Below are positions 57,436-64,000 of a stretch of DNA of 64,000 bases, one piece after another. The stretch spans positions 1 to 64,000 of the forward strand of contig JBCCIS010000007.1 of NCBI GenBank assembly GCA_039028155.1, written 5' to 3'. Under the pieces are notes generated by a model. It was given only the letters and a program-made list of their open reading frames with translations. It ran no database searches and had not been told where the DNA came from. The stretch is from Pseudomonadota bacterium (GTDB taxonomy: Bacteria > Pseudomonadota > Alphaproteobacteria > SP197). Every line of letters begins with the position of its first letter. Position 1 is the stretch's first letter. The position numbers were made by a program, and so were the translations under genes.

Positions 57436-58636
57436 GGATCATCTCCTGTCTCCATTGATGAAAGGCGGCGGCGATATCGATCGTGCGCCGCGCATCCGGC
57501 CGGGTTCTGGGATCGGCCGTACGGTTGAGGTCTTGGTTAAGACGTTCGAGGTTGCGGCTGATGCCACGCGCATCGGCGACACGTTCAAGCCAAGCGTCGC
57601 GGGCCGCCCGATCCAGCCCGGCGGGCGCGTGCAGGCGGTGCGCGACATCGCGCACGGTCGCCTGGGCATAGCGCGTCAGCATGTCGCGGAAATGGCCGCC
57701 CAGGATCAACAGCGCCGACATGTTGCCGATCAGGGCCGCGCTGCCCGATTGCAGCGGGCGCGGCAGTTCGTAGCGCGTGCCGAACGATCCGGTGATTGCC
57801 CATAGCAACAGCAGAAGCACGATGGCGGTCTGGATGGTGACAATCGCGGTTGGGAACTCGAACAGAAGCTGTGTCAGGCTGATTGGCTCGATCGTCTCCT
57901 GAACGGCGAGATCGAAGACAACCTGACCGTCTGCCGGCGCCATCGCTTCGATCATGGTGACGGCGAGCGCGGCGTTGCTGCCACGGTGCAGGCCATGGTT
58001 GGCGACAAAGTCGGGATCCGCCACGACCCAGATACGGCGGTCGCCATAAGCCACTTCGCCGATCAACATGCCATCATCGCTGCCCAGCACGGGGCGGGCC
58101 TGCGAGGAAGCGAAGAGTTGCGGCTGTGTCAGGGTCGGCGAGAGACCCAGTTCATTGATAGTCCAGTCGACGGGTGATGGCGGGCGCACGATCTTGCCGT
58201 CAGAGACAACCATGCGCAGCATCGAGACGACGTCGTCGACCTCCATGCCGGTGGCGTCGGCGACCCAGCCGGCGCGGATCGGGTCATCAACGACATCCCA
58301 TTTAGGCAAGATAACAATCATGCGGTCGCCGACCAGACGGCTCGCGACGAAGACCCGGTTGTCTGCGGTAACGGGCCTGCCTGTGACCACGCGAAGATCG
58401 TCGCTTTGTTTGCCCAGCGAACCACCTCGGCCGCGGTCGACATCGACCGGGATATCGAGGTCTTCGAGCAGCTCATAGAACGCGCCTTTGCCGATGGCTG
58501 ATATGGAGACCACGCTGGGATCACTGCCGGTCACGTTGTCGCCGACGTCCTGGCGCATGGCGACGGCGGCGGCAGCGACAGCCAACAAGATGACCGCGCC
58601 GATAAGCGCGCGCATGCGGTTGTCGAGGCCGCCCAT
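57413..58636 (-). CDS. DUF4350-domain membrane protein
   Basis: A 407-residue protein with an N-terminal helix ([17 protein letters not shown]), a periplasmic DUF4350 domain with [16 protein letters not shown] and [15 protein letters not shown], a second helix ([17 protein letters not shown]) and a soluble C-terminal about 120 residues. These proteins accompany MoxR operons; the periplasmic domain looks like a ligand-binding Rossmann-like fold (GATase-like). Start overlaps the DUF4129 stop by 1 base. Confidence 0.82.
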
Positions 58637-59373
58637 CAGTTCGCCGCCAAGGCTGTCAGCAGGCGCTGGGCGCGCTCATGGCTGTCTTCATAGGTCTCGC
58701 GGTTGATGCTGCGGCCGCCAAAGTGGCCCAGCTCTGCGGCGCCGACCAAGTGGGCGAAGTCCTGGCGGGGATTGGCGCCCAGCTCGATCAAGCGAACCAG
58801 CTCCCGCGCGGTCAGCGCAGGGCGCACGGTGTCGTAGCGCTTCCGCATCGCCTCGACGACGACCAGCAGCAAGGCATGGATGGCCTCGCCATAGGCGCCC
58901 TCGCGGGCCAGGGCTTCGGCATCGGCGAACTGCGTCGGCCGTCCCTGTTGCGTGCCGTCTCGCGAGCCCCAATTTTCCTCGGCCGTCCCATCCAGGTCCG
59001 ACCGTCGCGGCTTGAGCCGCATGTTCATGAAGGCGCGTATGCTGGTATAGGCGACAAAGATGATGGCTCCGGCCAAAAGACCATAGGAGACGACCTCCAG
59101 CACATCGGCCAGCCAGTCCAGGTTCACCGGGTCGGATTGCGGCTCGTCGACTTCCGGTTCCGGGTCTGGCTGTGGCAGCGGCTCGTCGACGCCGGGCAGG
59201 CTGGTCTGATAGTCGCTGCCGTCATAAACCGCGTCCACGGCCGTGCGAACGGCGGCTTCGTCGACCTCCGCCTGTATCGACCAAGGCGAGGCAAGGACGA
59301 ACACGGCGGCCAGACAGGCCACCGCGCTTTGCCGAAATCGCGACTTGTGTAGCAACGCTCTCGTCATTTGCAC
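58636..59373 (-). CDS. DUF4129-domain protein, first gene of the MoxR operon
   Basis: A 245-residue protein with a signal peptide or anchor (AVACLAAVFVLASPWSIQA), an acidic proline-rich linker (PLPQPDPEPEVDEPQSD), one membrane helix (LEVVSYGLLAGAIIFVAYTS) and a soluble C-terminal domain with DTVRPALTARELVRLIELG and YEDSHERAQRLLTAL, the DUF4129 pattern. It opens a six-gene operon. Function is unknown. Confidence 0.8.
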   Translation of the reverse strand: MQMTRALLHKSRFRQSAVACLAAVFVLASPWSIQAEVDEAAVRTAVDAVYDGSDYQTSLPGVDEPLPQPDPEPEVDEPQSDPVNLDWLADVLEVVSYGLLAGAIIFVAYTSIRAFMNMRLKPRRSDLDGTAEENWGSRDGTQQGRPTQFADAEALAREGAYGEAIHALLLVVVEAMRKRYDTVRPALTARELVRLIELGANPRQDFAHLVGAAELGHFGGRSINRETYEDSHERAQRLLTALAAN

Positions 59374-59498
59374 TCAAGAGTTGATCGTACCGGCCTGATT
59401 TTCCAGGAAAAACGCCTTCCTTGGTGCGTTCCGTCACTTTATCCCTATGATCGCGATATGGCGCTGTTTCGACGCCAAATCATCCTCAGGAGCTCGCC

Positions 59499-60155
59499 AT
59501 GCTGTCGGTGCCGTGCAATTTCGATCGAACGTTCTCCTTCGAGGCCGATAAAACGGCCTTGCTGGCGATCGATATGCAGCGCGATTTCCTGGATCCCGAG
59601 GGCTATGTCGCGTCCATAGGTGGCGACATCTCGATGATGCGCGCGATCATGCCGCGCTTCGGCGCGGTGCTGGCGGCGGCCCGCGACGCCGGACTCTTTG
59701 TCGTCCACACGCGGGAAGGCTATCAGGCCGACGGCTCGGACATGTCGGCGATGAAGAAGGCGCGGCGGCCGGAACAGGATCGTGGTCCTTTGGGCCGTTT
59801 CCTGATCTGCGGCGAGGCGGGCCAGGCGCTGGTGCCGGAATTGGCACCGATGGAGGGTGAGCCGGCTTTTGATAAGCCGGGTTTCAGTGCGTTCTTCCGC
59901 ACCGACCTGCAGGCGACGCTCGAAGCGCGCGGCATAACGCATTTGATCATCATGGGGGTGACAACCCAGTGTTGTGTGCATTCGACGCTGCGGTCGGCCG
60001 TGGATTACGGCTACTACTGCCTGACCGTGGAGGACTGCTGCGCGGCCGAGGAGCAGTCGCTGCATGATGAGGCGATCGTGCTCATCTATGGCGAGAAACA
60101 TCTGTTCGGATGGGTCACACAGTCGGACAGGCTGATCCCCGTCCTTTGTCCCTGA
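59499..60155 (+). CDS. Isochorismatase-like cysteine hydrolase
   Basis: A 218-residue protein. The catalytic triad is visible: Asp in LLAIDMQRDFLDP, Lys or its neighbour in the FDKPGFSAFFRTDL region, and the nucleophile Cys in IIMGVTTQCCVHSTLRSA. The fold includes nicotinamidase, N-carbamoylsarcosine amidase and biuret hydrolase; substrate unknown. It stands alone between the divergent MoxR operon and the sensor kinase. Confidence 0.9.
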   Translation: MLSVPCNFDRTFSFEADKTALLAIDMQRDFLDPEGYVASIGGDISMMRAIMPRFGAVLAAARDAGLFVVHTREGYQADGSDMSAMKKARRPEQDRGPLGRFLICGEAGQALVPELAPMEGEPAFDKPGFSAFFRTDLQATLEARGITHLIIMGVTTQCCVHSTLRSAVDYGYYCLTVEDCCAAEEQSLHDEAIVLIYGEKHLFGWVTQSDRLIPVLCP

Positions 60156-60246
60156 CCCAGCCCCATCTATCTGGCACAGCAAGGTTTTCGCGATCGCGAC
60201 GGCGCGCTATGGTGCGCCGCTGTATGGGCATGGTGACGGGTCTCCG

Positions 60247-63200
60247 ATGGGCAAGCGCGCAGATGGGGTAGGGCAGAAGCGGCCTGCGGATTCGCAGGCT
60301 TCCGTTCGTCCGTCCTCAAATGACGGTCGTCTGACGGCTGCCATCGATGCTTCTCCCGGCCCCGTCGTAATGACCGATCGTGAGGGCCAGGTTCTCTATG
60401 TCAACCAAGCCGCGGCATCGACGGACGCGCTGATCGCCGCGGATGAGGAAGGCGGTGATAGCCGGGTCCACGAGAGCCTGTTAGCTGCGGCACGGGACGG
60501 ACAGGACGTGCTTGCGGCGTCGTTTGGTGGCGTCAGTTTCGGTTTCGACATCGTCAGGTCCGACAATGACGGGTCCTTCTGTTTCTTCGGCCGTGAAGCG
60601 GCGACGGCGAAAGACGATCTCGCTCACTTTCCCGAGCACAATCCCAACCCGGTGCTGGCGACCGACAACGCTGGCCGGCTAGTCTTCGCCAACGCTGCTG
60701 CGGAAGCGGTTCCCGGACTGATCGACGGCAACACCCATCGCCTGGTCCCAACTGCCTTGTCAGACGGTATTGCCCAGGCGATGGAGACCGGACGCCTTCG
60801 GGAGGTCGAGTTTGCCCATCATGGCCGCGACTTTTCGTTCGAACTCTACCCGGATCGCGAAACCGGCCGTGTAAACATCTATGGTCGCGACGTCAGCAAA
60901 CGCATGAACGCGTTGCGGAGCCTGCGCGAGACGCAGGTCTTGCTGGAGGCTGTCACCCAGCATTCGCCGACCGTGATGTGTCTGAAGGATGCGGGAGGCC
61001 GTTACCTCTACACCAATCAGAAATTCCTGGATCTCCATGAACTCAGAAGCGAAGACGTCATCGGCAGGTCTGCGAGCGAGCTGTTTCCGGCATCGTTCGC
61101 CGACCCCTATGTACTGCATGACCAGGAGGTCTTGAACACCGGTGATGTAATCGCGCGCGAGCAGACCGTGACGACGCCGGGCGGCGAGCGCACGTTCATG
61201 GAGGTCAAGTTTCCCATTACCATGCCGTCAGACGGATCGGTCGCGATCGGCCTGATTGGCACCGATATCAGCGACAAAAAGGCCTTCGACAGGGCGTTGC
61301 GCGACAGCGAGATGCTCAAGGGTTCGGTGCTTGAGTCGGCTCTTGATGCCATCATTTCGATCGATGAGCTCGGCACGGTCCTGGAGTTCAATCCGGCCGC
61401 CGAACGGACGTTCGGTTTCACGCGCGATCAGGCGATCGGTCAGAGCCTTTCCGACCTTATCGTGCCCGACTCGATGCGCGAGGCCCATGCCACAGGCATG
61501 GAGCGCTATCGTACGACGGGCGAAGAGCGGGTGCTTGGCCAGCGACTTGAGCTGCCGGCGGTTCGCGCCGATGGCAGCGAGATCCCGGTCGAGATTGCGA
61601 TCACCGCGCGCGACGTGGACAACCGGAAGATCATTACCGCCTATCTGCGCGACATCACCGAACGCAAACAGGTGGAAGAGGAGATTCTGCGCGCCAAGGA
61701 TGCCGCTGCGGCGGCAGAGGCCCGTCTGCTGGATGCCATCGCGAACATGTCGGAGGGCATTGTTGTCTATGACGCCGATAACAGACTGGTACTGTGCAAC
61801 CGCCGTTTCCAGGAGTTCTATCAGTACCGCGATGAAGACATTCGTCCGGGCACCCATTTTGACGATCTGATCCGGCTTGACCTGGAGAACGGTGTCATCG
61901 CCGACCAGGTCGGCGCGCCGCATTTCAAACGACGCATATGGCAGCGTGACGAGCATGAGGGTTCGCTGGAGATCCGCCTGACCGACGGGCGCTGGCTGCA
62001 GATCCGCGACCGCAAAACCGCGTCCGGTGGTACCGTCAGTATTCAGGCCGATATCACCGAACTGAAGTCAGCGGAGAACGCAATCAGCGAAGCGGAAGTT
62101 CGCCTGTCCGACGCCATCGAGAACATGTCCGAAGGCATTGTTGTTTACGACGCCGACGATCGGCTGGTGCTGTGCAACAGGCAGTTCAAAGAGTTCTATG
62201 GCTACTCCGATGAAGACGTGGTTCCTGGTGTCCGTTTCGCCGAGCTCGGCCGTTTGGACGTGCAACGCAACATCGTCGTCGTCAGTGGCGATTCCGACGA
62301 CTATCTCCAAAAGCGGGACAATCACCGCCGCACCATGCGCGGCTCGATCGATGTTCAATTGACGACCGGGCGCTGGCTTCAGATCCGCGATCGAAAGACG
62401 GATTTCGGCCGCACGGTCTCGATCCAGACTGACATTACGAAACGGAAGGCGACGGAGGCAGCGCTTGCCGAGAGCCAGCAGATGTTGAAGACGGTCATCG
62501 ACGAGACACCGGCGGTGATCAACCTGAAGGATGTCGACGGGCGGTTCATTCTTGCCAACCCGGCTCAGGCCGAATTCTACGGTCTTGAACCGGATGAGTT
62601 GACGGGAAAGGCCATCGACGAAATCGCCGACACCGAATACGCCGCGAAGACCCGTAGCCGGGACCGGCAGGTGATCGAAGGTGGCGCGCCGCTGCTCGGC
62701 TTTGAAGACACCTCGCGCGACGCCAGCGGCCGTCTGCTGACGTACTACACGACCAAGGTGCCGCTGGCCGAGGCCGATGGCCGCGTGCGCGCCGTCCTGA
62801 CGATTTCCCATGACATCACGCTTCGCAAAGAAGCCGAAATCGCGATGCGCGATGCCAAGGAACAGGCTGAGCTGGCCAACCAGGCCAAGAGCCGTTTTCT
62901 GGCCAATATGAGCCATGAACTGAGGACGCCGCTGAACGCCATCCTGGGCTATACCGAACTGATCACCGACGGCATCTATGGCGAGGTGCCCGAACAGGTC
63001 ACCAAGGTCGTCGACCGTGTCAGCAAGAACGGCCGCAACCTTTTGGGGCTGATCAACGACGTGCTGGACCTCTCCAAGGTCGAAGCCGGACAATTCAAAC
63101 TCTCGCTCGATGCCTATGCCATGGGCGAGGTGGTCGAGTCCGTCATCGCATCCGTCGAGCCCTTGGCGCGGGAGAAGGACCTCGATCTCAACTGGTCGGT

Positions 63201-63585
63201 CCCGTCCGACTTGCCGGTCGGCCATGGCGACAGTCACCGTTTGTCGCAGGTTCTGACCAATTTGGTCGGCAACGCGATCAAGTTCACCGAGAGCGGCGAG
63301 ATCTCCGTGACCGTCGAGGTCGATAATGCCGACTTCCTGGTGCGCGTGCGCGACACGGGCCCGGGTATCGATGAGGGTGACCACGAAGCCATCTTCGGCG
63401 AGTTCCAGCAGGCTGACAGTTCCAGCACGCGTGAGCAGGGCGGTACCGGTTTGGGGCTCACCATATCGCGGCGTTTCGTCAACATGCACGGCGGCCGTTT
63501 GTGGGTTGAATCGGAGCTGGGTCGCGGCGCGACCTTCTTGTTCACCGTGCCGATCCGTGCCGAACAGCAGGAGGCTCACCCATGA
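60247..63585 (+). CDS. Multi-PAS sensor histidine kinase
   Basis: A 1112-residue soluble kinase with no membrane segments, so it senses a cytoplasmic signal. About seven PAS-like modules come first (starts near residues 30, 125, 235, 355, 490, 615 and 745), several followed by the PAC-like DIS or DIT tail (DISDKKAFD, DITERKQVE). HisKA has the phospho-acceptor in FLANMSHELRTPLNAILGY (His890), followed by HATPase with NLVGNAIKFTESG, DTGPGI and GTGLGLTISRRF. There is no receiver domain; the next gene is its partner. Modules 5 and 6 are close duplicates. Confidence 0.95.
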   Translation: MGKRADGVGQKRPADSQASVRPSSNDGRLTAAIDASPGPVVMTDREGQVLYVNQAAASTDALIAADEEGGDSRVHESLLAAARDGQDVLAASFGGVSFGFDIVRSDNDGSFCFFGREAATAKDDLAHFPEHNPNPVLATDNAGRLVFANAAAEAVPGLIDGNTHRLVPTALSDGIAQAMETGRLREVEFAHHGRDFSFELYPDRETGRVNIYGRDVSKRMNALRSLRETQVLLEAVTQHSPTVMCLKDAGGRYLYTNQKFLDLHELRSEDVIGRSASELFPASFADPYVLHDQEVLNTGDVIAREQTVTTPGGERTFMEVKFPITMPSDGSVAIGLIGTDISDKKAFDRALRDSEMLKGSVLESALDAIISIDELGTVLEFNPAAERTFGFTRDQAIGQSLSDLIVPDSMREAHATGMERYRTTGEERVLGQRLELPAVRADGSEIPVEIAITARDVDNRKIITAYLRDITERKQVEEEILRAKDAAAAAEARLLDAIANMSEGIVVYDADNRLVLCNRRFQEFYQYRDEDIRPGTHFDDLIRLDLENGVIADQVGAPHFKRRIWQRDEHEGSLEIRLTDGRWLQIRDRKTASGGTVSIQADITELKSAENAISEAEVRLSDAIENMSEGIVVYDADDRLVLCNRQFKEFYGYSDEDVVPGVRFAELGRLDVQRNIVVVSGDSDDYLQKRDNHRRTMRGSIDVQLTTGRWLQIRDRKTDFGRTVSIQTDITKRKATEAALAESQQMLKTVIDETPAVINLKDVDGRFILANPAQAEFYGLEPDELTGKAIDEIADTEYAAKTRSRDRQVIEGGAPLLGFEDTSRDASGRLLTYYTTKVPLAEADGRVRAVLTISHDITLRKEAEIAMRDAKEQAELANQAKSRFLANMSHELRTPLNAILGYTELITDGIYGEVPEQVTKVVDRVSKNGRNLLGLINDVLDLSKVEAGQFKLSLDAYAMGEVVESVIASVEPLAREKDLDLNWSVPSDLPVGHGDSHRLSQVLTNLVGNAIKFTESGEISVTVEVDNADFLVRVRDTGPGIDEGDHEAIFGEFQQADSSSTREQGGTGLGLTISRRFVNMHGGRLWVESELGRGATFLFTVPIRAEQQEAHP

Positions 63586-63959
63586 GCGGGCGCATTCTTG
63601 TTGTCGAGGATCAGGACGACAACAAACAGATCATGCGCGATCTCCTGAGCAGCGCGGGCTACGAGGTGCTTGAGGCATCGAGCGGCGCCGAGGCGATCGA
63701 GGTTGCCCAGCGCGAGCGCCCGGACCTTATCTTGATGGATATCCAGCTTCCCGGTATGGACGGCCACGAGGCCACGCGTCGGCTGAAGGGCGATCCCGAC
63801 ATGATGCATATTCCTATTGTCGCCGTGACCTCCTATGCGTTCGACGGTGACCGGCAGGAGGCCATCGAGGCGGGCTCCGACGCCTATTTTGCCAAGCCGG
63901 TAAGCCCGCGCGAAATCCTCGCCAAGGTCGGGAGCCTGGTTCCGGGCGACGGGCCATGA
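63582..63959 (+). CDS. Single-domain response regulator (DivK/CheY-like)
   Basis: A 125-residue receiver domain. It has the acidic pocket in ILVVEDQDDNKQ, the phospho-acceptor Asp53 in LILMDIQLPGMDGHEATRRL, and the conserved Thr/Lys in VAVTSYAFDGD and YFAKPVSPREIL. There is no output domain, so it must act through a partner, as DivK does. It overlaps the kinase stop (ATGA) and the next gene start (ATGA), so it is the middle gene of an operon. Confidence 0.95.
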   Translation: MSGRILVVEDQDDNKQIMRDLLSSAGYEVLEASSGAEAIEVAQRERPDLILMDIQLPGMDGHEATRRLKGDPDMMHIPIVAVTSYAFDGDRQEAIEAGSDAYFAKPVSPREILAKVGSLVPGDGP

Positions 63960-64000
63960 CGGATTCGGCGCGTATCCTGATCGCGGACGACAACCCCGCG
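63956..64000 (+). CDS. Start of a further response regulator-like gene, 3' partial
   Basis: Only 15 codons are inside the window: MTDSARILIADDNPA, the beta-1 strand and acidic pair of a receiver domain. The ATG overlaps the preceding stop (ATGA). It is probably a larger receiver-effector protein of the same signalling operon, but this cannot be checked here. Confidence 0.6.
   Translation, partial: MTDSARILIADDNPA

Overview
The window is a high-GC, gene-dense chromosomal segment that looks alphaproteobacterial, probably Rhodospirillales or a close relative. The evidence is glnB-glnA behind a sigma-54-type promoter, Zur-type zinc regulation, a class I PHA synthase, rpsI with an N-terminal extension, a YcbB/MepK-like cell-wall pair, and many ATGA, TAATG or GTGA overlaps between co-directional genes. 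Both ends cut through genes: a beta-hydroxyacid dehydrogenase on the left and a response-regulator-like gene on the right.

Layout. 1-11.1 kb: partial dehydrogenase, MFS exporter, TauD-type oxygenase, nitrogen assimilation (glnA, glnB), an aminotransferase, a DUF882 endopeptidase with an L,D-transpeptidase, and an aminotransferase coupled to a LysE exporter. 11.2-18.9 kb: tRNA-His, secreted nuclease-like protein, pentapeptide-repeat protein, EamA transporter, GNAT, metY-type sulfhydrylase, a small lipoprotein, CoA-binding protein, enoyl-CoA hydratase, a double-domain bacterioferritin-like protein, then rplM-rpsI with a clear terminator. 18.9-27.1 kb: a zinc-homeostasis block of two divisible operons on the minus strand. 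One is zur1-small membrane ORF-znuC-znuB-znuA-cobW-DUF1826. The other is zur2-cobW-WD40-small Cys protein. Each is headed by its own Fur-family regulator and a Zur-box-like palindrome. 27.2-30.7 kb: katG divergent from oxyR, followed by an AhpD-like protein and a 2OG oxygenase. 32-42 kb: argC, gamma-carbonic anhydrase, a LysE exporter, phaC, an OmpA-type lipoprotein, hom, glpX and recJ. 42.4-45.6 kb: a minus-strand cassette (deacylase, THI5/ThiY-like binding protein, creatininase family) that may salvage thiamine pyrimidine.

45.8-48.2 kb is the one clearly foreign stretch. It is AT-richer DNA starting just after a tRNA-Glu and carries an unrecognised gene, an Xre/MbcA/ParS-type antitoxin and a RES-domain toxin, overlapping or adjacent. 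It is followed by an asparagine-synthetase-like ATP-dependent amide synthetase, a PhyH-type oxygenase and a metallo-beta-lactamase-fold hydrolase.

51.7-64 kb: an alpha/beta hydrolase, a cupin, a six-gene MoxR operon (DUF4129, DUF4350, MoxR, DUF58, SpoIIM-like, RDD), a cysteine hydrolase, a large multi-PAS histidine kinase and its single-domain response regulator.

All functional calls come from reading translations and motifs by eye. No database search was run.
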